Assembly: GCF_019219825.1 (NCBI RefSeq)
Contig: NZ_JAHUXH010000003.1
Location: 62,001 to 126,000 of the forward strand
DNA from: Streptomyces sp. TRM70350
GTDB taxonomy: Bacteria > Actinomycetota > Actinomycetes > Streptomycetales > Streptomycetaceae
DNA: 64,000 nucleotides
Direction of reading: 5' to 3'
Part shown: positions 9,255 to 17,159 of the stretch, piece after piece
Layout: every line of letters begins with the position of its first letter
Numbering within the stretch: the stretch's first letter is position 1
The notes under the pieces: generated by a model
Told to the model about the DNA's origin: nothing
What the model saw: the letters and a program-made list of their open reading frames with translations, nothing else
Databases searched by the model: none
Translations under genes and position numbers: made by a program

Positions 9255-10352
9255 TTACCTGCGACCTGACCGAATCTTTCCCATTTGCTTCAGCAGTTTG
9301 TCCGCAGGCTCGAACAGCTCCGGCCGCGACACCACCACATTGCGCAGAGCACGCACCGGCGCACGCCGGGCGCGATGCCCGAAAGCGACCGGGTGACGAC
9401 GGGTCACCCACCCTTCGGACACCTGCATTTCCCGCGTCTTCAGGGAGTCCTTGTATTCCTTCTGGCCCCGCCCGAGATCCAGATGGGCGATTCCGTCGGC
9501 GGCGGCCGACTCGGCCATCCGCAGATGCAGCACCAGCCCCGGTGAGTACTTCGAGAACGCCGGGTCGTACGCGGGGAACCAGCAGGCCAGCACGCGTTCG
9601 GTGCGCAGCCCGAAGTGCGCGGCGATCGGCCGGCCGCCCGCGTACAGCACCGACAGGATCCCGGCGAACGGCTCGGAGCGGGTGTGGAACAGCCGCTCCA
9701 CCAGCCGGGTGATCCACTCGTGCGCGAAGCGGTCGCTGCGCCCGGTCCTGCGGTACTGCGCGGACTTCCAGTCCATCAGCGTGCGCAGGGCGGCGGGGTC
9801 CCGCTCGTCGTGGACGTACACGACCTCGCCCACGTCGCGGCCGAGTCTGCGGTCCTTGGCGAGAGTGGACTTGGTGAACTTCGGTGACCGGTCGCGCAGC
9901 CGGGCCAGATACGTGTCGAATCCCTGGTCGACGTCGATGACCGGGGACGGGTAGGTGCCGGAGGCGTGCGCCTCGAACGGCCGCTGGGCTTCCACCAGGT
10001 GGTCGAACTCCCATACCGCGAGCCCGCAGGCCCGCAGCAGCTCACGGGCGTCCCAGGTGAATCCGGGGCGGTGCACAACGCCCTGCGCGTCGGAGACGCC
10101 GAGCCCGACGGCCCGGCCGACACCGGCGGCGGATCTCTGGAACGGGAAGAACGCGGCGGGCTGGCCGTCCTCGCGGACCACCGCGATCCGGACGCCGCGT
10201 CGGCACCGGCCCACGGCCAGCGCGAACTCCGGCGACAGGAACGGGTTCGCCAGCTCCGGCGAACCGTGCAGATGGGACTTGGCCTGCATCTGCGTCCAGG
10301 CCGCCCGGTCGGCGCCGGTCAGCTCGCCGGGGCGGTACACACGGATGTCCAC
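9255..10352 (-). CDS. GNAT-fold acyltransferase, CelD/BcsL or FemAB-like
   Basis: A 365-residue protein. I chose GTG 10352, 8 nt after AGGGGG and directly behind the upstream stop, over ATG 10385, which would overlap the upstream gene by 32 nt. The two-lobed pattern (DIRVYRPGELTGADRAAW near the start; SPKFTKSTLAKDRRL, AHFGLR and HLDLGRGQKEYKDSLK later) matches the CelD/BcsL acetyltransferase family (Acetyltransf_6). Members acylate polysaccharides or transfer aminoacyl groups in envelope synthesis. It lies beside the surface-polymer operon on the same strand but 333 nt away, so a role in polymer decoration is likely and not proven. Confidence 0.8.
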   Translation of the reverse strand: MDIRVYRPGELTGADRAAWTQMQAKSHLHGSPELANPFLSPEFALAVGRCRRGVRIAVVREDGQPAAFFPFQRSAAGVGRAVGLGVSDAQGVVHRPGFTWDARELLRACGLAVWEFDHLVEAQRPFEAHASGTYPSPVIDVDQGFDTYLARLRDRSPKFTKSTLAKDRRLGRDVGEVVYVHDERDPAALRTLMDWKSAQYRRTGRSDRFAHEWITRLVERLFHTRSEPFAGILSVLYAGGRPIAAHFGLRTERVLACWFPAYDPAFSKYSPGLVLHLRMAESAAADGIAHLDLGRGQKEYKDSLKTREMQVSEGWVTRRHPVAFGHRARRAPVRALRNVVVSRPELFEPADKLLKQMGKIRSGRR

Positions 10353-10353
10353 G

Positions 10354-10788
10354 TCACAAACCCCCTCTTCTCGCCGTACGGCCACCGGAGCGCCGTACCA
10401 GAACCAGCAGGAGAGTGAGGGCGCTGAGGACGGTCACGGCCGCGATGCCGCCGCGTACCGACCACAGGTGCAGGGCCAGCAGGCCCTGGGCCACCAGCAT
10501 GTCGACCACGATCGCGCCCGCCAGCGCCACGATGGCGCGGCCGAGCGGATCCAGCCCGTCGAGTGCGGCGGCGATGGCCACGGCCGGTGCCGCCAGCAGG
10601 AAGAACAGCGTGAACGGACCGCGCAGCGGCGAGTCGGACTCGATGAGCGCGAGCAGCGCGCCGATCCCCCCGACGGCGGTCGCGGCGCCCGCGAGCGCCA
10701 GCCTCAGGTCCCTCCCCGAACCGGGCCGCGTCCGCTCGGCGCCGTCTGGTGCGTCTGATGCATCTGTGTTCGCACGGATGGTCTGCAT
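10354..10788 (-). CDS. Small integral membrane protein of unknown function
   Basis: A 144-residue protein from ATG 10788 (MQTIRANTDASDAPDG). It has a polar ~35-residue N-terminus and then four hydrophobic helices, ending in a basic tail (RRSGGRTARRGGL). Its TGA is one nucleotide before the acyltransferase GTG, so the two are co-translated. It could be a membrane partner of the acyltransferase. No family was recognised. The open frame up to 10857 lacks a ribosome site as good as the one before 10788 (GGGGGG, ~10 nt away). Confidence 0.65.
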   Translation of the reverse strand: MQTIRANTDASDAPDGAERTRPGSGRDLRLALAGAATAVGGIGALLALIESDSPLRGPFTLFFLLAAPAVAIAAALDGLDPLGRAIVALAGAIVVDMLVAQGLLALHLWSVRGGIAAVTVLSALTLLLVLVRRSGGRTARRGGL

Positions 10789-10963
10789 TGGCGACTTTGC
10801 CCCCCGAAGCGCCGGATGCCGGGCTTCAATGTCGCTCAGCCCCCGGGGAGCCGTCAAGACGCGGAATTTGAACGCCTGTCAAAAGTTTTGGCATGGACAC
10901 TTCCATTCAACACGCGTAGTTGGTACGACGGTTGAGGCAGAGATCCTGCTAAAGGGAGGTTCC

Positions 10964-11764
10964 ATGAGACGTTCCCGACTTGCCGTATACCTCGGCTCCC
11001 TCCTCCTCGCCGCCACGGCCTCCCTCACCGGAGCCGCCGCGGCGCAGGCGTCGGAAGCCGCCGCCACCGGCTATGTGGCGCTCGGCGACTCCTACTCCTC
11101 CGGTGTCGGCGCGGGCAGCTACCTCAGCTCCAGCGGCGACTGCAAGCGCAGCACGCGCGCGTACCCCTACCTCTGGGCCGCCGCCAACTCACCCTCGTCC
11201 TTCAACTTCACGGCCTGCTCGGGCGCCCGAACGGATGAAGTTGTCGCCAGTCAGCTGGCGCCCCTCAACGCGAGCACCGGCCTGGTCTCGATCACCGTCG
11301 GCGGCAACGACGCCGGCTTCGCGGACGTCATGACGACGTGCGTACTGCAGTCCGACAGCGCCTGCGTCTCCCGCATCAACACCGCGCGGGCGTACGTCGA
11401 CAGCACGCTCCCCGGCAAGCTCGACAACGTGTACGCGGCGATCCGCAGCAAGGCCCCCTCGGCACACGTCGTCGTCCTCGGCTACCCCCGCTTCTACAAG
11501 CTCGGCCAGGCCTGCCTCGGCCTGTCCGAGACCAAGCGCAAGGCCATCAACGACGCCTCCGACCACCTGAACACCGCCATCGAGAAGCGCGCCCGGAACC
11601 ACGGCTTCACCTTCGGTGACGTCCGCACCACCTTCACCGGCCACGAGATCTGCTCCGGCGCCTCCTGGCTGCACAGCGTCAACTGGTTCAACATCGGCGA
11701 GTCGTACCACCCCACCGCGAACGGACAGTCCGGCGGCTATCTGCCGGTGCTCAACGCCGCCTGA
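10964..11764 (+). CDS. Secreted GDSL/SGNH-family lipase/esterase
   Basis: A 266-residue protein with a strong ribosome site (AAAGGGAGG) before ATG 10964. A Sec signal of ~30 residues ends near AAAAQASEA. The mature enzyme opens with YVALGDSYSSG, with the nucleophile Ser at residue 43 in the GDS motif. ITVGGND supplies the oxyanion Gly/Asn, and SYHPTANG the catalytic His249. It closely resembles the extracellular S. coelicolor and S. rimosus lipases as I remember them, and would hydrolyse ester lipids outside the cell. The six Cys suggest disulfides. The downstream kinase converges with only 3 nt between stops. Confidence 0.92.
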   Translation: MRRSRLAVYLGSLLLAATASLTGAAAAQASEAAATGYVALGDSYSSGVGAGSYLSSSGDCKRSTRAYPYLWAAANSPSSFNFTACSGARTDEVVASQLAPLNASTGLVSITVGGNDAGFADVMTTCVLQSDSACVSRINTARAYVDSTLPGKLDNVYAAIRSKAPSAHVVVLGYPRFYKLGQACLGLSETKRKAINDASDHLNTAIEKRARNHGFTFGDVRTTFTGHEICSGASWLHSVNWFNIGESYHPTANGQSGGYLPVLNAA

Positions 11765-11767
11765 CCC

Positions 11768-13372
11768 TCAGGGAGTGGGCGACAGTGAAGGGGAGGCCCC
11801 GCCCGTCGGGGTCTCCGTCACACAGGTCACCGAGAACGGCACCGCGTTGGACGTGGTGTGCACCGGGTCGCGGACCTCGACCCTGAGTTCGTTCTCCAGC
11901 GTCCCGCTCTCCTCGTACGTCGTCACGATCACCCGGTCCTGCCTGGTCCGCTCCCCGCCCTCCGGGAACGACAGCGTCTTCCAGCTCTCGACCTCGCCGT
12001 CCCTGGTCACCCACCGGTAGTCGACCTGCGCCGGGAGCCGGCCCACCGTGAACGTCGCCGTGAACGTGGGGGCCTGGTCGCCCGGCGGCGGGCAGGGACC
12101 GGAGTAGTCGGTGCGCTCGCCGGAGAGGCTGACGGTCACCGTCTGGGGCGGCGGAGTGGACGTGGGGGTCTCGCTCGGGGTCGGGGTGGTGGCCCCGGGC
12201 CCGCCGCCGGGGTCGGTGGTCTCCTCTTCCGGGGTCGTCTCCGTTGTCCCTGTGGCGGGCGGGTCGGTGGTCTGCGCCGTACTGCCGCCGTTGCCGCCGT
12301 CGTTGTTGTTGAGGAGCGCGTACGTCAGCCCGCCGATGGCCAGCGCCAGCGCCGCGACGCCCGCGACCAGGACGGTGACGGTGCGGCGGTCGTGGCGGGG
12401 TTCGGTGGTCGTGGTGGTCGCGGCCGGGACGGGTTGCGGTGGGGTGGGGGACGGCGGTTGCCGGTCGGCGACCGTGGGGGAGTACGGGTACGGGGTGTAC
12501 GGCGTCGTCGGCGCCGTGTCCGCGCGGGGGGTGCCCCCGGCGCCGATCAACCGCAGGTCCTGCTCGGCCCGTTCGGGTGACAGGCGCTCGGCCGGGTCCT
12601 TGCGCAGCAGACCCTCGATGACGGGGGTGAGCGGACCGGCCCGGCGCGGCGGCGGCAGCTCGTCGTCGACGATCGCGCGCAGGGTGCTCAACGGGGTGTC
12701 GTGCCGGAAGGGGGAGTGCCCCTCGACCGCCGCGTACAACAGCACGCCCAGCGACCACAGGTCGGACTCCGGGCCCGGCGTCCGGCCGAGCGCCCGCTCC
12801 GGCGCGAGGAACTCGGGCGAGCCGACGACCTCGCCGGTCATCGTCAGCGCCGAACTGCCCTCGACCATCGCGATGCCGAAGTCGGTGAGGACGACCCGGC
12901 CGTCGTTCGACAGCAGGACGTTGGCCGGTTTCACGTCCCGGTGCAGCACCCCGGCCTCGTGCGCGGCGCGCAGCGCGGACAGCACCTCCGCGCCGATGTG
13001 CGCCGCGCGCTGCGGCGCCAGCGGCCCCTCGGCGTCCAGCAGCTCCGCGAGGGAGATACCGCGGACCAACTCCATCACGATCCAGGGTCGGCCCTCGTCC
13101 GTGGCCACGTCGTACACCGTCACGACATTGCGGTTCGCGACCCGCGCCGCCGCCCAGGCCTCGCGCTCCAGGCGGGCGTACATCCGCTCGACGTCGGCGG
13201 TGGGCAGCCCGGCCGGGGCGCGCACCTCCTTGACGGCGACCTCGCGGTGGAGCACCTCGTCGCGGGCGCGCCACACCGTGCCCATCCCGCCCTCGCCGAG
13301 CGGGGACAGCAGGCGGTAACGGCCGGCGATCACGCGTTCACTGCCCGGATGCACGGACACGGGCGCCCCCAT
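11768..13372 (-). CDS. PknB-type membrane Ser/Thr protein kinase
   Basis: A 534-residue protein from ATG 13372 (MGAPVSVHPGSERVIAGRY). The kinase domain spans ~15-275: GEGGMGTVW glycine loop, AVKEV lysine, HRDVKPANVLL with catalytic Asp146, DFGIAM and SPEFLAPE. A Pro/Thr-rich linker is followed by one TM helix (VTVLVAGVAALALAIGGLTY), then Asn/Gly- and Thr/Pro-rich spacers and an extracytoplasmic domain of ~130 residues ending SLSPTP. The outer part lacks PASTA repeats, so its ligand is unknown. It lies 46 nt downstream of the NicO transporter on the same strand and could be co-transcribed with it. Confidence 0.9.
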   Translation of the reverse strand: MGAPVSVHPGSERVIAGRYRLLSPLGEGGMGTVWRARDEVLHREVAVKEVRAPAGLPTADVERMYARLEREAWAAARVANRNVVTVYDVATDEGRPWIVMELVRGISLAELLDAEGPLAPQRAAHIGAEVLSALRAAHEAGVLHRDVKPANVLLSNDGRVVLTDFGIAMVEGSSALTMTGEVVGSPEFLAPERALGRTPGPESDLWSLGVLLYAAVEGHSPFRHDTPLSTLRAIVDDELPPPRRAGPLTPVIEGLLRKDPAERLSPERAEQDLRLIGAGGTPRADTAPTTPYTPYPYSPTVADRQPPSPTPPQPVPAATTTTTEPRHDRRTVTVLVAGVAALALAIGGLTYALLNNNDGGNGGSTAQTTDPPATGTTETTPEEETTDPGGGPGATTPTPSETPTSTPPPQTVTVSLSGERTDYSGPCPPPGDQAPTFTATFTVGRLPAQVDYRWVTRDGEVESWKTLSFPEGGERTRQDRVIVTTYEESGTLENELRVEVRDPVHTTSNAVPFSVTCVTETPTGGASPSLSPTP

Positions 13373-13418
13373 TCGCAGCCGCGAGTGATGTGTCGTCTGA
13401 TTTCTCCCCAAAAGTAGC

Positions 13419-15308
13419 TCACCCGAATGCCGATGCCGCCCCCCTGAGCACCAATCCGGCACCCAGGGCCACGACGACGAACGCGGAACCCACCGGCGCG
13501 GTACGGCGGACCAGCGCGGCCAGCGGATTGGCGGTCCAGCGCGGCCGCCGGACCAGGGCACGGCTCACGCCGACGCCGAACTTCACGACGGCGAAACCGG
13601 CGGCGGTGAGGGTGAGCGCCAGGCCGACGCCGTACGCGACGACGAGCAGCAGCCCGAACCAGGCGTGCCCGAGGGCGGCGGCGCCCACCAGGACGACGAC
13701 CGCGGAGGGGCTGGGCACCATGCCACCGGCGAAGCCCATGAGGATCGTGCCGCGGAGGGTGGGGGCGATGGGGTGGGTGTGGGTGCGGCCGCCGTGGGTG
13801 TGGGTGTGGGCGTGGGTGTGCTGATGGGAGTGCGGGTGCGGAGGGGTGTGACCCCCGTGGTCGTGTGCGTCAGGGTGGTCGCCGTGGTCGTGCGCGTCAG
13901 GGTGGTCGCCGTGGTCGTGCGCGTCAGGGTGGTCGCCGTGGTTGTGCGCGTGAGGGTGGTCGCCGTGGTTGTGCGCGTGAGGGTGGTCGCCGTGGTTGTG
14001 CGCGTGAGGGTGGTCGCCGTGGTTGTGCGCGTGAGCGTGGTCGCCGTGTCCGTGTCCGTGTGCGTGTGCGTGCGGGTGCGGGTGCGGGTGTGCGTGCGGG
14101 TGCCGGTGCGGGTGCGGGTGGTCGTGGTCGCCGTGTGCGTGTGGGTGTGCGTGCGGGTGGTCGTGGTCGCCGTGTGGGTGTGCGTGCGGGTGGTCGTGAT
14201 CGCGATGGTCGTGCGCATGCGCGTGCTCATGGCCGTGGCCTTGGTGGTGGTCATGGTCGCGCGCGTGTACGTGTGCCTGGACGCGTCCCCGACCGCGGAC
14301 CGCCCGCCGGACCAGTCCCGCCCCCGCCACCGTCACCAGCACGCCGCTCGCGATGCCCAGCCAGGCGACCACCGAGGGGGCCGCCGCGGACCCCGCCGTG
14401 ACCAGGAGGCCGAGGGCGACGACACCGAGGGTGTGGGTGACCGTGACGGAGGCGGCCAGGGGCAGGACGTCCTTCATGCGGGCCTGGCCGCCGTGCGCCG
14501 CCGCGGTGGCCGCCATCAACGTCTTGCCGTGGCCGGGTGCGAGGGCGTGCATCGCGCCCAGGCCGATGGCGACGAGCAGGGCGAGGGCGGCGAAGCCGAC
14601 GGTGAGGTCGTGCCGGGCGACCAGGGAGTCCAGGGCGCGGGTGAAGCGGTCGGCGCCGCGCGGCAGGACGGACGCGGCGGGCGCGTCGCCCCGCTCCCCG
14701 GCCAGCGCGGGGCCGCCGGGACGCACCCGCAGGGCCGCGGTGGTGGTGTCGGCCGGGGACGACAGCAACTCCTCCGGATAGGCGGTCAGTTCACGCGACG
14801 CCGACTCCTCCGGCACGTCCGACGCGGTGAGCGTCGTACGGTCCCCGCGCGCGGTGATCTCCCGCCAGCCGGGGCCGGAGTCGGCGCCCGCGCTGCGGAA
14901 CCCGACGGTCACCGAGTCGCCCTCGGGAAGGGGAGCGGTCAGTCGGCACTCCACCCGCAGGGTGTCGAGCCCCGCCTGACCGGGCCGCACGCGCGCGTGG
15001 CTGCCGGCGACACGGAGGGGGACCGTACGTCCGTCGACGGTGACCTCGCTGTCCCGGGCGGCGGCCGCGCACCGCTGCTCGGCCCAGCCGCTCAGCCCGA
15101 GCCGTTCGACATCGGGTCCGGCCTGGGTCGCCGGGATCTCGGCGAGGTCCTCGACGTGGTCGACGCGGAGTTCGCCGGGGGCGGTGACCAACCCGTCGTA
15201 GTGGTTGACCGTGAAGTTGCCGAGCGGGTGCGCGGACGCGGTGCCGACGGGGACGAGGACGAGGACGCCGGTGGCGGCCAGGACGGCGAGGAGACGGGGG
15301 AGCTTCAC
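13419..15308 (-). CDS. NicO/RcnA-like nickel/cobalt transporter with a large His-rich loop
   Basis: A 629-residue protein from GTG 15308, overlapping the TPR gene stop by 4 nt (GTGA), with GGAGG 7 nt upstream. A Sec signal (LPRLLAVLAATGVLVLVPVGTASA) leads to a ~200-residue outer domain beginning HPLGNFTVNHYDGL. The transporter core follows: MHALAPGHGKTLM is the HAxxPGHGK signature of NicO/RcnA, and GFAGGMVPSPSAVVVLVGA is the second conserved helix. Between them a ~150-residue loop is mostly His with Asp, Gly and Ala and could bind many Ni2+, Co2+ or Zn2+ ions. Direction (uptake or export) cannot be told from sequence; RcnA relatives export. It ends the DUF4331-TPR-transporter set. Confidence 0.85.
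   Translation of the reverse strand: MKLPRLLAVLAATGVLVLVPVGTASAHPLGNFTVNHYDGLVTAPGELRVDHVEDLAEIPATQAGPDVERLGLSGWAEQRCAAAARDSEVTVDGRTVPLRVAGSHARVRPGQAGLDTLRVECRLTAPLPEGDSVTVGFRSAGADSGPGWREITARGDRTTLTASDVPEESASRELTAYPEELLSSPADTTTAALRVRPGGPALAGERGDAPAASVLPRGADRFTRALDSLVARHDLTVGFAALALLVAIGLGAMHALAPGHGKTLMAATAAAHGGQARMKDVLPLAASVTVTHTLGVVALGLLVTAGSAAAPSVVAWLGIASGVLVTVAGAGLVRRAVRGRGRVQAHVHARDHDHHQGHGHEHAHAHDHRDHDHPHAHPHGDHDHPHAHPHAHGDHDHPHPHRHPHAHPHPHPHAHAHGHGHGDHAHAHNHGDHPHAHNHGDHPHAHNHGDHPHAHNHGDHPDAHDHGDHPDAHDHGDHPDAHDHGGHTPPHPHSHQHTHAHTHTHGGRTHTHPIAPTLRGTILMGFAGGMVPSPSAVVVLVGAAALGHAWFGLLLVVAYGVGLALTLTAAGFAVVKFGVGVSRALVRRPRWTANPLAALVRRTAPVGSAFVVVALGAGLVLRGAASAFG
13867..14052. repeat. 27-nt coding tandem repeat in the His-rich loop
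   Basis: About seven 27-nt units encode 9-residue motifs: HGDHPHAHN in roughly four copies and HGDHPDAHD in three. The units are nearly identical at nucleotide level (gcgtgagggtggtcgccgtg and variants). More degenerate His-rich sequence continues to about 14270. Copy number is likely to vary between strains. Confidence 0.85.
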
Positions 15309-17059
15309 CGGTCCGCCTCCAGGGACTTCACTGCCGCACGGGCCTCGCGGGCGCCGAGCGGGGAGAAGCCGGGGTTCAGCTGCACAGCCGCGGTCAGGGA
15401 GGCGCGGGCCTCCTTCGTGCGGCCCGTGGCGAGCTCGATCACGCCGCGGTGGTACAGGAACGCGGCGTTGCGGTAGCCGGTGGCGGTGGCCCGGCGGGCG
15501 TACGGCAGGGCCTCCTCGTCGCGGCCGTTCACATGCAGGGCCCAGGCGAGGGCGTCCGCGGTGTGCACGGTCTTCCGGCGGTCCCACTCGGCGCGGGCGG
15601 CGCGCAGCGCGAGCTTCGCGTCGCCGTGGTCGGCGGCGGCGAGGGCGGTGTCGAGGTCGACGTTGACACCCCCCGCGCGCGCGAGGGCGGTCCAGGCGTC
15701 GACGAGGGCGTACTGCTCGCGGGCCCGGGTCTGGTCACCGCCCTCCTCGTACAGCTCCCCGAGCGCCACCAGCGGGCCCGGCAGCGGGGCGCGGGCGACG
15801 ACCGCCTCCATGCCGCGCACGGCCTCGGCACGGTCACCGCTGGCCGCCTGCGCGCGGGCGCGTCCCTCCAGCGCGGGGAGGTAGCCGTCGTCGGCGGCGA
15901 GGGCGCGGGCGTAGTGCAGCAGCGCGGTCTCGTGGTCGCCCTGGTTCCACGCGAGGTGGCCGAGCGCGGTGGCGACGTACGCCGTGTCGGCGGGCGTGGC
16001 GGCGGCGTCGAGGGCCTGCTCCAGGACCCGGCGGGCGGTGCGGACGTCACCGCGCAGCTCACGCACGTACGCGTACCGCGTGAAGACGGGGATGCCCGGC
16101 CGCCGGGAGTCGGCGGTGTCGGCGGCCTGCGCTGCTTCGTCGTATCGGCCGAGTTCGAGCAGGGTGTCGATACGGCTGCACAGGGCGCGTTCGTTGTAGG
16201 GGTTCCGCTGCAGGGCCTGGTCGGCGAACTTCAGGGCGCCGGTGAAGTCGTGGCGGGCGGCGGCGAGGGCGGCCCGGCCGGCCAGGGCCTGGTCGTTGCC
16301 GGGCCTGAGATCGAGCGAGCGGTCCAGCGCCTTCTCGGCCTGCGGGTAGCGGGAGGGGTCGCCGTCGACCCTGGCCTGTTCGACGTAAGCGAGGCCCAGG
16401 GTGGCCCAGGCACCGAAGTCCCGTGGCTGGGCGCGGAGATGGGCCTGCAGTCCGGTGACGCTCGCGTCGAGGTCGCCGCCGCCGAGCAGCGCGGCGGGCG
16501 ACATGCCGCCACCCGCCTCCGCCACGGCACGACCGCCGTCGTCCCGCGTGTTCCCGAGCGCGATCGACCCTCCGGTGAGCGCCACGGCCAACAGCACGAC
16601 ACACCCCGCGAGTTGGGCCCGGCGCCAGCGCCGCCCGGCCGCGGAGACCCGCCGCAGCGCGGCGACACGCTGGTCGGGGCCCGTCGCCTCGGAGGCAGTG
16701 GCGTCGGTCGCACCCGCGCCGTTCTCGCTCTCCACCGTGGCGTCGGCTGTGGCGGGGCGGCTTCCGCTCTCCACCGTGGCGTCGGCCGTACCCGCGCCGT
16801 TCTCGCTCTCCACCGTGGCGTCGGCCGTACCCGCGCCGTTCTCGCTCTCCACCGTGGCGTCGGCCGTACCCGCGCCGTTCTCGCTCTCCACCGTGGCGTC
16901 GGCCGTACCCGGACTGCTCCCGCCCTCCACCGTGGCGTCGGCCGTACCCGGACTGCTCCCGCCCTCCATGCCCGGGCCGTTCTCGCCCTTCACCACCCCG
17001 CCGTCCGGCCTCCGGCCGTTCTCGCGCTCCGGGTCGTCGTCGTTCGTACGCGGGACCAT
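15305..17059 (-). CDS. Membrane-anchored TPR protein with repetitive N-terminus
   Basis: A 584-residue protein from ATG 17059, preceded by AAGGAGAGG. Residues ~25-125 are repetitive, with 13-residue units such as ESENGAGTADATV. A basic stretch (RRVSAAGRRWRRAQ) and one TM helix (~147-165, LAGCVVLLAVALTGGSIAL) follow. The rest is built of TPR-like helix pairs (DFGAWATLGLAYVEQARV, YNERALCSRIDTLLELGRYDEA, ADTAYVATALGHLAWNQGDHE). The topology would place the repeats inside and the TPRs outside. It sits between the DUF4331 gene and the NicO transporter, overlapping the latter, so it may scaffold them. Its biochemical function is unknown. Confidence 0.8.
   Translation of the reverse strand: MVPRTNDDDPERENGRRPDGGVVKGENGPGMEGGSSPGTADATVEGGSSPGTADATVESENGAGTADATVESENGAGTADATVESENGAGTADATVESGSRPATADATVESENGAGATDATASEATGPDQRVAALRRVSAAGRRWRRAQLAGCVVLLAVALTGGSIALGNTRDDGGRAVAEAGGGMSPAALLGGGDLDASVTGLQAHLRAQPRDFGAWATLGLAYVEQARVDGDPSRYPQAEKALDRSLDLRPGNDQALAGRAALAAARHDFTGALKFADQALQRNPYNERALCSRIDTLLELGRYDEAAQAADTADSRRPGIPVFTRYAYVRELRGDVRTARRVLEQALDAAATPADTAYVATALGHLAWNQGDHETALLHYARALAADDGYLPALEGRARAQAASGDRAEAVRGMEAVVARAPLPGPLVALGELYEEGGDQTRAREQYALVDAWTALARAGGVNVDLDTALAAADHGDAKLALRAARAEWDRRKTVHTADALAWALHVNGRDEEALPYARRATATGYRNAAFLYHRGVIELATGRTKEARASLTAAVQLNPGFSPLGAREARAAVKSLEADR
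16699..16968. repeat. 39-nt coding tandem repeat (about seven units)
   Basis: Units of 39 nt, each containing ccaccgtggcgtcggccgta, encode the acidic, Ala/Gly-rich N-terminus of the TPR protein. Central units are identical and outer units carry substitutions, the usual sign of expansion by slippage or unequal exchange. Confidence 0.88.
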
Positions 17060-17101
17060 GCCTCTCCTTGGTGCACCAGCGGATGGGGATGTTCGTCAGG
17101 A

Positions 17102-17145
17102 GGCGCGGCCCGCGCCGGGGGGATGGGGGAGGGGCGGGCCGCGCC
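17102..17145. terminator. GC-rich hairpin between DUF4331 and TPR genes
   Basis: GGCGCGGCCCGC (17102-17113) and GCGGGCCGCGCC (17134-17145) form a perfect 12-bp stem around a 20-nt G-rich loop. There is no T-run. It lies in the 100-nt spacer and could attenuate transcription into the TPR gene or stabilise the upstream mRNA. Confidence 0.6.
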
Positions 17146-17159
17146 GGTCGGTGGGGGCG

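Noticed and set aside
13867..14052. CRISPR-like regular repeats (also at 16699, 54369, 59764)
   Set aside because: The units are contiguous with no unique spacers, and two arrays are coding; they are minisatellites.
13665..15476. 603-residue plus-strand frame rich in Val/Arg repeats
   Set aside because: It is the antisense of the His-rich transporter; the VVAVVVRVRV pattern only mirrors the His codons.
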